40,244 bases of DNA from Acanthaster planci (lineage: Eukaryota > Echinodermata > Asteroidea > Valvatida > Acanthasteridae): positions 1,809,064 to 1,849,307 of the forward strand of contig NW_019091395.1 in the NCBI RefSeq assembly GCF_001949145.1, given 5' to 3'. Position 1 is the stretch's first letter, and each line of letters opens with the position of its first letter. Shown in pieces: positions 21,151 through 31,542 of the stretch. Position numbers and translations under genes: made by a program. Below the pieces are notes generated by a model. It did no database searches, was not told the origin of the DNA, and saw only the letters and a program-made list of their open reading frames with translations.

Positions 21151-24109
21151 CTTATCAAAAACATGTTTTAACAGGTTTTGGTTCACTGCATAATGACCAA
21201 CATTGCTTTTCCTATAAATACATGTACAAGAGAATCTGTAGATATATGATAAAATTTTAGAAATGGACACTTTTAAATAAATAAAGTGACATTACATGTA
21301 AGCAATGAAATACAAATCCTTTACATGTAATTCATGCACTGAATCCAGAAAACTGGTATAAATCAAAATAAGTGGCTTGAATTGAACAAAAATCTGCCGA
21401 CCCAGATTGTGTGTAACACGTGCATTCATATTTCTTATCAATACTGAGAACTGAAGGGCTCACAGAGAGGGATCCAGGTATCTATTTAAAATGTGCAAAA
21501 CCTTGAAAAGTGACAAATCAGTTGAAATAAAAATCTACTTTTTTTAACCTTTTTCTCCAAAACTTAAAACGTAGATTGAAATCAGTGTTTTTTTATATCA
21601 TTTGATTCATTTAAATCACTAATTTAAATCCAGGTAGTGAAAGTCAGTCAACCCTGGAGCAAATGATTGTGCTGAAGAGGGTGTTATATACATGTCCCTA
21701 AGTCTCTTCCTTTGTACATGTACCTGTACCTTAGAAAGGGAAGGAATCACTGTAGATACTGCAGAGTTAGTGCAATCCTAAGAATTAGTCATATAGTCAA
21801 TATATATATGCTTCCAAGAGTTGCAAGGCATTTGCTAATCGCAGTGTATGAAATCTGTCAACCCAGTATGCATTTGGAAAGGGTTGACAGATTTCAAGTG
21901 TTGTGATTGGCCAATGCGTTGCAAATTCTTGGAGATGCACTTATGCGAATCGCCCGTATTGCTTAGAACCATAATGCCTGTGCATTGTGATGAACTCATG
22001 TTTGTCCCGATGAAGATTTCTCATATGAAGGCTGCATTTTGGATTTTTCTACTGGTAGTGGTTTCTTACAACTGAGCATAATTGTAGGTAATCATGCACA
22101 TGTACATTATAAATTGACTGAATATCTGACAACAGTTACAGATACATGTATATATGTACACATCTCCTTTGATAAGATGTCTATCGGTGCAGTCTGCACA
22201 CACTTGTTATTGAATCATACACACATGCATTTTCACCTACACAAAGTGTGTACACCCACAATTTCCCATTGTCTTTCTATCAGTAGCTTTATTTGGTTAG
22301 ACTTCAGTGTTCTGCCAAACCAAGGACTTTCTTAATTCTTTCATTAGTGCCCTCTTGTATGCAACATTCTCAGTTTTAAGAGCGGATCTTGTCCACAAGA
22401 TGTAACTTTGAAAAAGAAGTTAAGATCTATGTTTATTGTACGTAGACCTTGGTTATGTCTTCATATTTCCTGACCCATGATGAGTGAATGATTGCTTTGT
22501 TAGATATGTGTACATGTGTATTTGTGCTAAATGTGGTTCACTGTGTACATGTCATTTAAATCTTCCTTTATCTGATTTGTGATCCTTTTGATGCATGCAC
22601 ATTATTCTGACAGCCTGACATGTACATGTAGTGGCACTTACATGTATGTTCCCTTTCTGCGCATCAGCAGATAGTGAAATCAGTAGATGACATGATGATA
22701 GTTATGTTCATGTACATTATAACAGTATTCCACGTGTATGCAAACATTTGGCACATCTGCAGCCCTTTCTCCCATTTGACATGTAATCTCTGTTCTTTCT
22801 ATATCTGATGTGACATGTCCATTGTGGTACATGTGTAAAATGCATGTAGCCTTTCAAGGAAATGTAGAGAACAGTTATCCCTTTGTTAGGACATGTACAT
22901 TTATGTATACACATACAAGTACCATGTTGTGTTGAGCCTGTGCACTGTATGTCACCACAATACAGAATGACAGCGTGAATGATATAAAACAGCTGCAGAA
23001 AGTCAACAGGCTGATGCAATTAATGAATCGGTAAATTACCTTCTCTAAGTAAACTTGCTCTCTATTTAAATGGAGAGTAATTGGTTATAATGTTAAATTT
23101 TTTTCTCCAAGACACATGACTGGTGCATGTATGTCCCTTTTTTCAGATATTTTCCTTATCCACTGTGGTTTTGTAATATGTGGATATATGCTTGCTGTGA
23201 ACGGTAGAACTTTTGTTATGTGTACAGTTGAAACACAAGCCTGCCCAGGTATTGAATTTTTGGGGTGCATGACAAAAATAGCAAAAATGGTGTAAACAGA
23301 ACATTGCAATGGCGGACACAGTCTGTGTGTGAGGTGTTATAATAAAATTGTGAACGCTGTATAGATCTCATTCAGCAAAACCAGAGAGCAGATTCCAACC
23401 TGGCAGAGGTATCCATTTAACCAAAAGAATCTAATGTGCAAGTACCTCTGTGTCAATTTGCAATTAATTGAGAAGCCACTTGTGAAAATTTTGACTTTTC
23501 CCCCTCGATAAAATTGTACCCTCAAAGTATGTTTTTGCATCCCAAAAATGCAAACAACTCATTAATTTTGTGGCCATGTACGCACATGTTTATATGGAAC
23601 TACGGTTGCCTAGGGTGTAGAAATTTCTTTTGAATGTAAAAAAGTACTTTGATTTCAGGAGGCAGGCAAGTTTGAGGTTTTTGTTTGTTGGTGATTTGGG
23701 ATGTGTGTTTGTGTTTTATATTTTTTGTTTGATTATTCAAAATGTAAAAAATGCTGTGTATCTGGATTCAAATTATGGCCCATCAAGAGACAGGATCTGT
23801 ATATGAGGTACTGGAAAAGAATATCATGCACACGTGTGTGGATTCATCCACAATGCCTTTTGTTACAGTCATATAGCTTTTTCTATGGAGCCAGCAAATT
23901 ACCCATCTCATGTACTGTTTGCAATATTAGTTCTGTGTTACAAACATTCCCATAGATCTTTTGATTTAATTCATTTCTCACTTTCTTCAAGGACTTTCTT
24001 TTTTTATCTCTTCATAGTCTCAACAAAGCATAAACAACTTTTACCGGATTATTCCTGAGTTATTGAGTCCTTTCATTAGGTGTTAGTAAGCCAGCTTAAG
24101 TTAACAGTC
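21151..24109 (+). other. Intron; no gene recognised
   Basis: AT-rich sequence with a dense cluster of TACATGTA-type palindromes between 21.2 and 22.9 kb (for example near 21222, 21293, 21322, 21715, 22142, 22625 and 22642). AT-rich sequence with TTTAAATC motifs at 21530-21656 may be the second end of a hAT-like element. Open frames such as 22717-23019 have no recognisable domain. Confidence 0.5.
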
Positions 24110-24410
24110 AGAAGTTGCTCTGTCAATGGTTGATACCTGTGCAATCAGTAACGAAAGTTGCTTTGTCAATGGTTGATACCGGTGCAATCAGTAGCAAAAG
24201 TTGCTCTGTCAATGGTTGATACCGGTGCAATCAGTCACAGAATTTGCTCTGTCAATGGTTGATACCGGTGCAATCAGTCACAGAATTTGCTCTGTCAATC
24301 GTTGATACCTGTGCAATCAGTAGCAGAAGTTGCTCTGTCAATGGTTGATACCGGTGCAATCAGTAGCAAAAGTTGCTCTGTCAATGGTTGATACCGGTGC
24401 AATCAGTCGC
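24110..24410. repeat. 43-bp minisatellite, seven copies
   Basis: Exactly seven 43-bp units with the core GCTCTGTCAATGGTTGATAC and then CGGTGCAATCAGT fill 301 bp without gaps. Units differ at a few positions. Copies 1 and 5 read ACCTGTGC where the others read ACCGGTGC, and copies 2-3 and 6-7 share the AGC|AAAAG junction. This fits a higher-order unit of four monomers (172 bp). It lies in a MADD intron, with no coding role seen. Confidence 0.95.
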
Positions 24411-24651
24411 AGATACAGAGTTACTGATGCAGTCTTCAGTGGTATTCACCCATAGAAGATTGTCTTCATGTATCTTGTCCCAACTTACTGGACCTTCATC
24501 ATACAACACTGTAACACTTGGCTGTCATTTTTGTTATTAATTTATTCATTCCTGGTGAACTCTCTAGTGTTCTGTAGTCTTAACTCCTTGTCTTGTTCTC
24601 CATTTTTCCCAATGACATTTTTGCCTGATAAGAGACAACTTCCCCATAATG

Positions 24652-25202
24652 TTAACCATATGCTGCCGGGTTTAATTTGAAGTTGCATGATGTACTGCCG
24701 GGGGATTTTCAAGATTTTTCAAAATTCTTCAAAAATTCATAACTTCATTTCTGGGCGTTTACACCCACTGAATGAGTGTCTGGTGGCTACTCTAACCTGA
24801 CAGACAACATGTACATGTATTGACGCCTGAATATTTAAGCTAGGCCTGCTGCTTTGTAAAGAGAGTCCAGGTTGTGCGCTGTTGCATAATTTTCTTTTGT
24901 TCCCAAAAGTGGCAGACCAGATTAGCATAAAGTGGTATTGTATTGCTCATCAGTGGAGCGCTAGAGCACTTTTGTCCTTACTGGTTATCCGCTTGCACAG
25001 AATGCCACAAATAGTGGTATGATCATTCAAAACAATGACGAATTTCCCCTGGTACTGACAACTGATAAAATGTTGGCAATTCCTTGCAGCTGTGTCTTTT
25101 GTTCCGAGTTACAAGGTCAAACTCCTTTGTCCAATTTCAGGCACCCGGCTTTGCGTATAACGCCAACGTCTCCAGTTCAGGCACCCGGCACGAATTGATT
25201 AA
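24652..25202. mobile_element. piggyBac-type MITE, TTAA target duplication, copy 2
   Basis: A 543-bp body lies between TTAA at 24652-24655 and TTAA at 25199-25202. The left end is CCATATGCTGCCGGGTTT. The right end, reverse-complemented, is TCAATTCGTGCCGGGTGCC. Internal blocks match copy 1 in the same order: 'TTTTCAAAATTCTT', 'CTCTAACCTGACAGACAA', 'TTGACGC.TGA.TATTT', 'CAGATTAGCAT', 'GAGCACTTTTGTCC' and 'TTTTGTTCCGAGT'. It has no transposase frame. The two copies have diverged substantially, so the insertions are not recent. Confidence 0.82.
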
Positions 25203-26759
25203 GGACTGCATTAGTGTAGACTCATTACAGATCACCTTTAATTTTATGACATTACTGTCACTTTAAAAACTGAAATGTTTAAAAAAACAAGTAAAGTAAA
25301 AGTAAAAAAGAAAAACATTTCTCCTTTCTGCTCGCTTCCTTTTTGGAGGCCACCTGGATTTTTTTAATTATTTTTTATTTTTCAAAAATGCAGTAAAAAA
25401 TACAGAAAAAGGACACAAATTCATCGGAAAATAGATACTTGCAAAATGAGTGAGTTGAAGTTTTCAGCAAAGACTCTGTCGGTCACTTTGTACACCACAT
25501 ACATGTAAATTGACACACAAATGCAAAACACGTCTTCGTGAGAGTCCAGAGCAATTACAGGCAAGTTCACCAGAATCTGTCTGCACATGCTGTTTGTACA
25601 TGACCTTTGTAGCCAGAATGTGACGGGTATAGGACTTGCAGGCATTTTGAAATAAACGGGTTAGCCTTGGTTTTCAGTTTTGCTGGTTTCAGTCAGAGCC
25701 TCGCATGCAGTTTGGAATGCTGCATCAAATGGCTGGAATCAGCAAAGTCAACAACTAAGCCTAATCGACTCGTTTCAAAAATGCCCTGAGCTCATGCTCA
25801 AGCACATTTAAAGAATTCGCTCGTGTGGCTGTAGTCTGGTTCCTGATCTCACTTTCATCAATGCATTTGGACTTAGAGAATTGCAGAGGAGGGGGCGGGA
25901 AATAGTCTAGTGCGGCTGATGTTTTGTGTCACTCATGCATGCATGCAATGCTCATAAGCCTGAATCTTGTTTTGATTGGTTTCATTAAAGTGCAAGTCAA
26001 CAACCTTTTGTCAAACGGTGATGGATACATTGTATGTCACGAGTCCAAAAAGTAAAGTTTTGTAGTAGAAAAAAATAGACTTGCAAAAGATATATGACAA
26101 AATGTAAAGAAAAAACATTGCCTCAAATATTTTTAATCAATCTTTATATGTTTATGGAAAAACAAAAACATTTTTGTTTATAGCTTGGCGTGTACACTTG
26201 TAGGTTTTGAGAATTGACATTTCGTGCTTGATTTTATCTGTAAAATTACTCATCAAAAATAAATCTTGACTTTTGGCGGTTAAAGCAAATGCATCTAAAA
26301 ACTGTTCATTGTAGACCAGTACAACACTAAATGACACTGTAAATATGTTCAGTGTCCTTCATTTTAACATGTCTTAGAACAGTGGAAACACTAATGGTTG
26401 CAGGAAATTTTAAAATGGTGGCCATCTTGAAAAAAGTTTTAAAAAAAGTCCTGCTCCCTCCTTTTTTTTTCAAAAATCCATACATACAAACAAGTATAAA
26501 TCCATTTGATAATAAAAGTAGAGATAATGCATCATGTTATGGTAGCAGAACACAAGCATTTGACTAGTGCCATTAACCCTAACGCTCCCAAATCCTCCAA
26601 TTTCAATACGATTTTACATACACCCTAAGGGGTTAGGGTAAATGTAAACATGATGCCTGATACTGTACTGATATCTTTAAAGATCTTTGTTCTGTTAAGC
26701 AGTAGTTCAAAGAATGACACAATTAACAAGTGAAACATTTTCTTTTATACATTGTGTAG
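25203..26759 (+). other. End of the 10.3-kb intron; no gene
   Basis: AT-rich sequence. A short inverted motif (TTAACCCTAACGC near 26573 and GGGGTTAGGGTAA near 26629) may be the trace of another small element. It ends with the acceptor TTATACATTGTGTAG. Confidence 0.5.
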
Positions 26760-26825
26760 GTTGGGAGAAAAGGGGGTCTTTGGTGAGTAGCAGTAGTACT
26801 AGCACAGAAGAAGGTGCCATCAGGG
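26760..26825 (+). CDS. MADD: MADD exon, Ser-rich, 66 nt, phase 1-1
   Basis: A short internal exon between the acceptor CATTGTGTAG and a consensus donor GGG|GTAAGT. It encodes WEKRGSLVSSSSTSTEEGAI flanked by split Gly codons. The corresponding vertebrate MADD segment reads SADSGVSLTSSSQRTDQDSVIGVSP. The shared 'GxSL.SSS....(D/E)(x)I' pattern and the in-frame joins on both sides support it as a real exon rather than a chance frame. It would form part of a disordered, Ser-rich linker suited to phosphorylation. Its symmetric phase and length divisible by three make it a possible cassette exon. Confidence 0.78.
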
Positions 26826-27469
26826 GTAAGTAGATCACGCACCTCTTGCAAAACATTAGTCAAGCACTTATTTTGAAAAGGAGATTTACAATTTTTATGG
26901 AACCAAGCAGGGCTAGCATGCAAGCTTTTCAGTACATACATATGCCTGTCTTTTCTGTGAGTAGGAAACAATCACTCAAAAACAAAATATGAGTCAAGTG
27001 GGAGTAGGTTAATATATTGACAAAGCACATTATTCACAAGAACCATCACGTTGTGCCTTTTCATACACGTTTTAAGGAAACCAAGGATCATTGGTAAAAC
27101 AGCATGCAACCCCCCAAAAAAATCTCGGCAGTATGTTTTATACCGCTAAAATGTGACATCTGGTAATTGTGATTTTAAGTTTGCAGTCTTATTATATCCA
27201 AGATTGTGATAAAGCATGAGACAAATTTTACAGTTTTGATCTCCATTTGATGAAGCTTTTCATGGCTCTTCCAATTTGGTTCAGGAAAAGCCATGGAAAT
27301 TTATTGTTCTGAAGGTGTAGGACCCTTCTGACTATTTAACCTCAATTTGGCATGTACTACACATGATTACCCTGAGTACTTCAATTTGGATGTGTTTCAA
27401 GCAGTATGCACCAACTCCATAGACATTTGTCTCATTGAATAATGAGTTTTGCACTTACTGTATCCACAG
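26826..27469 (+). other. Intron
   Basis: 644 bp between two phase-1 MADD exons. Donor GTAAGT, acceptor TGTATCCACAG. No repeat or gene seen. Confidence 0.7.
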
Positions 27470-27607
27470 TGAATTCTCCTATGATGGAAGATAACCGAAA
27501 TGACAGTGCCTATGAGTTAATTGACATGTCAGAAGTAGGTGTTGGTGGAAGCACAGGTGCAGGGGTGCACGGAGCTGTTGGGATTGCAGCAGAAGTTGCA
27601 GTTACAG
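27470..27607 (+). CDS. MADD: MADD exon, Gly/Val-rich, 138 nt, phase 1-1
   Basis: An internal exon after the acceptor TATCCACAG and before the donor ACAG|GTAACA. It encodes VNSPMMEDNRNDSAYELIDM, then a Gly/Val/Ala-rich tail (SEVGVGGSTGAGVHGAVGIAA). The beginning lines up with vertebrate 'GVSPAVMIRSSS'; the Gly-rich tail has no counterpart that I recall and is likely lineage-specific. Phase 1 at both ends and 46 codons make it skippable without a frame change. The upstream exon plus this one would give GVNSPMM across the junction, close to GVSPAVM. Confidence 0.82.
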
Positions 27608-28399
27608 GTAACAGTCATACGGTATTGCGGAATGTACACTGTAAGAAGCCTTTTCTAGTTTTCCTTTCCATATATCTGTGTCTATCATTTGGCCGGTAAT
27701 TGAGGTGACAAACAGATTAGAATTCTTACACGTCTGTTTTATTTGTTTTGTTGTTGTAAAGTGTAATGTACATGTGCTGTGATTTTGGTGTGCACTGCAA
27801 CCTCACGGAACTTACAGCAATAGAGAAACTTGACACAACCCATTTTATTGGTCAATATGCACAAGAGGTAATGACACAATTCAAAAAGTTACAGTCTAAG
27901 TTTGCAACTTACATGTATACTTCACAAAAATGAATGCTACACATCGCTGCAATTGTAAAAATAATTTCACGAGGTGACAGTCGAATGGAATGGATAAATT
28001 TATTTCACTGAATTAAACTGTTCCATCTGCTGCACAAATGTGAAACGTTTATTATTTGTTTTATACAGTGCCTAAATCATCTCCACCTGATTAAATATTT
28101 GCATTATCTACAAGTTAAAAAATGGATCATGTGATCATGTATTTGATTATTTCAGTTTTATACCATGTACCATAGATTCAAATTTTTGTTTTGTAGTATG
28201 GCTATGCACCATCCATCAGGAGAAATAATTCATTGTCATCCTCTGTCATTGGCCCAGAATGATCACATGACAGGGCGATATAATAAAGGGGATGGGCCGT
28301 GCTGGGAAGATTTCATGTAAAACATGCATCAACACATAAAGCAAACATACATATAACAAGAAAATACATCTGCATAATTTCAAAATGCGCTGAAATATG
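27608..28399 (+). other. Start of a 3.9-kb intron; no gene
   Basis: AT-rich intron following the GTAACA donor. TACATGTA lies near 27912. Nothing recognisable before the retrotransposon remnant. Confidence 0.5.
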
Positions 28400-29180
28400 T
28401 TAAAAATTATAGTTTTCAAAACCCTATTTTACTCCTTTCTCAGAGCAAAAGCTAAACAACAGCCGTCTGGTACCAATGTAATTCTGATTATTTAAAAGTG
28501 TTGTTAAAAATGGGATGGGACTGGGTTTATATCGGTTGGTGCGACATTGCACAGTAGAGAATTTTTTGAAATTTCTTAAGTTATTTTCTCGGGTAGGAGG
28601 AAGCCAATTCTGAAAGGACCTAGACCGTAGAAGATTTTTTCCAAAGCTAAGTGTTAGTTGCTCAAGCATTTTAGATATGGTACATGTAGGAATGTTCAGT
28701 GTCGCACAGGCTTCATTGTGTGATTTGTTGTTCCACTAGATGTCAGCTGAAATGATACGGACAGCTTTCTTTTGTAACTTTTTAGGCACTCTCCCTGTGT
28801 CTTTGTAAGGCCACAGAACCATACAGGTATAGCATATTCTAAGGCAGGGTGAACATACCGTAAATTCACTGACAAAAGATCCAATGAAGTAACATGCCAC
28901 CGTCTTAATAACTGTCTCAGAATAAAAAGTTTCCAACTGCTTGATGACCTGTAAATCCCATTTCATATCCTGTAAATAAATCTCTAACAGTTTTAAACTC
29001 TCTGCATGATTTGATAACAGAATTACCAATATGAAAAGCAGGTATAGCAGTTGGTGTTCTTCAAAAACAAGAACCAAAGCCTGACATTTGCATGGATTAA
29101 GGGTCATGTTATTGGCAGTTGACTAATCAGCGAGGTGATCAAGTTGTTGCACTGCATAGGTTTGATCAGTGTCTAAGAAA
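28400..29180 (-). mobile_element. CR1/L2-like non-LTR retrotransposon, 3' part of the reverse transcriptase ORF
   Basis: On the - strand, three frames together follow the C-terminal part of a CR1/L2-type reverse transcriptase. 'DTDQTYAVQQLDHLAD' then 'NNMTLNPCKCQ' (29107 region) corresponds to the thumb motif N-x-K-x-L-N-P-x-K-C. 'LQDMKWDLQVIKQL' corresponds to the D-L-K-W motif. 'HPALEYAIPVWFCGLTKTQ' (28850-28790 region) corresponds to P-x-L-E-Y-x-x-P-V-W. 'LPPTRENNLRN' and 'CRTNRYKPSPIPFLTTLLNN' (28424-28620) are the usual C-terminal motifs. Stops (TAG before 'STANN') and at least two frameshifts show it is dead. The catalytic YADD-type core lies upstream and is not present, as expected for 5' truncation. 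Confidence 0.85.
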
Positions 29181-29500
29181 GGTTGACACAGAGTCAAACC
29201 GCATATCACCCTCACTTTGAGACTCCTCGTTCTACTGATAGTACGTGCAAGTACATGAGACAGAAGAACTTTGGGAAGCCTGCTAACCAGACTACATGAT
29301 GTGAACTTGTACCCACTGCTACCCGCACTACTAGTACTTTCACATAAAAGTTTAGGTATTTACAGGAAGTGAGGGAACAGTGCAGTTGCAAACGATATCA
29401 TGTATGTCTGTTATGTTATTTATACAGGCCTATCGTCTTCTGAACTTCTGAAATTCAGATCACGTTTCTTTGGATAAATTTCTTAAGACAGAGGTATGAC
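29181..29500 (+). other. Intron; no gene
   Basis: AT-rich spacer between the retrotransposon remnant and a hairpin. No recognisable feature. Confidence 0.4.
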
Positions 29501-29642
29501 ACAATTGTTGACAGCTCTGATGTTGGATATGACGTTTTAACACCCTTGGGCATGCATAGCTCCCTCGGCTTTGCCTCATAGTGCTATGCGTTTCTCGGGT
29601 ATTCAAAACCTCATATTCTACATCACAGCAATCAACAATTGT
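29501..29642. repeat. Imperfect inverted repeat (hairpin), about 60-nt arms
   Basis: The arm 29501-29560 (starting ACAATTGTTGA) and the reverse complement of 29583-29642 (starting ACAATTGTTGATTGC) align along their length, sharing GATGT..(G/A)ATATGA.GTTTT and GCATAGC. They are separated by a 22-nt loop. Weaker pairing continues outward (GTATGACACAATT with the complement of AATTGTTAAGTGATAC). It could be a small foldback MITE or a hairpin RNA source. No short coding gene is seen. Confidence 0.75.
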
Positions 29643-30280
29643 TAAGTGATACATAATTGACAATGCACCAGTCAGATTATGGAGATTGGTTCAGGTTTAC
29701 TATGGAACAAGAATGGCATTACTACATGTAGTTATTATTTAGGGGTAAGTGTTAGGTTGTAGTGAATAAATTGGAAATGGACATTTATAGTAGCTACAGC
29801 TTAATTGTGTTTGATGGAGAGCTCTTCATTGTTGAACTTACCAAGGTTTATATGAAGAGTGCACTGCTGTGTTTTTAAGGTAATAAAACCTTGTTCACCT
29901 ATGAAGGAAGTTCAGTATTTTCTGCCAGTTCAATTTACAAAAAGAAGATCGAAGGTGTAAAAAGAAGATTTTTCAAGATGGTGGGTGCAGAGCTATGAGT
30001 GTTATTAGAAGTTGTCATTGTAAAAGCAGTAATGGTCCTCATCCTGAAATGTTTTAAAGTATTTTAAATTTTGCACAGCTACGCGTATGGAACTTTTGTG
30101 AAATGATCAGATTTTTGTGAAATCAATTGCCAAATTTTATTTAGATATTTTTATTTATAAATAAATGGAAACCAGCAAAGTAAAGTATGGGCCAGTGCAA
30201 TAAAATGCTGTTCACAGCTGGCTCCTGTACCTCAAATTAAGATACAAATTACCTCAGATATTATGATTCAGTGTCATGTA
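29643..30280 (+). other. Intron; no gene
   Basis: AT-rich sequence with TACATGTA near 29723. It ends with TA at 30279-30280, used as the target duplication of the next element. Confidence 0.5.
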
Positions 30281-31289
30281 CAGTCAACTCTTGGTAATAC
30301 GAGTTCAGGCAAGATGAGATGAGACCCCAGTTTAGACAAGCATATTTTGCCAGTCCGGACTGAATTATGCACATTCCTACGTGGAAAAATAATGCATAAT
30401 ATGAGCTGGGGTGTTACAAGATTTCGGTTAAGATGAGCATTTTTTGCCCACTGGCTGAGTGTAAATATATTGTTATCTATTTAGCACAGGCCTTTTTGAA
30501 GGCAACTTGTCAATTAGCTAGTCCATTCAATTTTGGCAGGTGCTGAATCAAGCCAGCCCCCATCAAAAAATTGTTACCCGCTCCCCACTGTACATGAAAA
30601 TATTGCCCCATCTGGTTTGAAATTTCAGTTAATTCTCAAGTAAAGAAATCATGACTAAACCGTGGTTTTCAGTCCAAAAATGTTGAAGACAATAACATCC
30701 ACCATGTCCACAAGCTTTGAAGAAAAAGTGCATCCCTCGCTAATAATTTTTCACCAACCCACAAGCCTTTCCAAAGTAAAATGTGTATTCACCTTCTCCT
30801 GTCCACACCACCAGTAACTGGTTTCCTCCCATTGTTATGTGCAACAAGCAAAGCTCTGGTGTTAGTTACCAATCATAATGTTAATTTACTTACATGACAT
30901 GGGTGCATGTGGATCTCATCGCGGCGACGGGGACGTGTGATACAGCATCGCTCTGGGCCTACTCAACACGACTGGTGGAAAGTCCGCAGCCTCCATTCTT
31001 ACATTATATAATTAGTCTTTATTAAAAGTCTTTATTCATTAAACTGTACATATACATCTTACTTTTATAAACAAACTTTAAAAACTCAATTCATATAAAA
31101 AACATACTTGCATTTAAACAAAAAGTTATGCAGAGGCCCTACTTTTATACATGTTCGCTTTACCAACGGTTGATTGGTGATACATATGTCGAGCAGGACA
31201 GCAGCTTTCACATAAGATGAGTTCCAGATAATTCAAGTTAATTTAGTAAGTCCCAAGCACTTGGCCCTCGTATTAACGGGAGTCAACTG
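30281..31289. mobile_element. pogo/Tigger-like non-autonomous DNA transposon with TA duplication
   Basis: The left end reads CAGTCAACTCTTGGTAATAC and the right end, reverse-complemented, reads CAGTTGACTCCCGTTAATAC, each continuing GAG. Each is flanked directly by TA (30279-30280 and 31290-31291). CAGT-starting ends with a TTAATACGA-like interior and TA duplication are typical of the pogo/Tigger branch of Tc1/mariner elements. The 1-kb body has no transposase frame. A GC-rich patch around 30915-30985 may be captured or nested sequence. Confidence 0.7.
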
Positions 31290-31291
31290 TA

Positions 31292-31542
31292 TTCACAACC
31301 ATTTGGAATGAACTACGCCAGTTTTGTTTCTTTTTTACAGGAAAGCAAGAAGAATTATCAGAAATTGTCAAGATTTTATGGTTTCAACAAATTCACTCTC
31401 CAGCAGTGTTACTTTGCATTTTTATTTTTATTTTATATTTGATGCTGTCTCAATATATTTAGACAAATGATCTGTCGATAGGTAATGGTCTCAAAACTGA
31501 TGTAACATTATGTTAAGATATTTTTTTCATCCTGTTCTCTAG
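31292..31542 (+). other. End of intron before a large MADD exon
   Basis: AT-rich sequence with a T-rich tract and the acceptor CATCCTGTTCTCTAG ending at 31542. Confidence 0.6.

Noticed and set aside
24110-24410. CRISPR-like array
   Set aside because: Units are contiguous 43-bp repeats without unique spacers, in an animal intron; it is a minisatellite.
26573-26641. Interstitial telomere-like CCCTAA/TTAGGG or another TTAA element
   Set aside because: Only single copies of the motif in each direction; TTAA is present on one side only and the ends do not match well enough.
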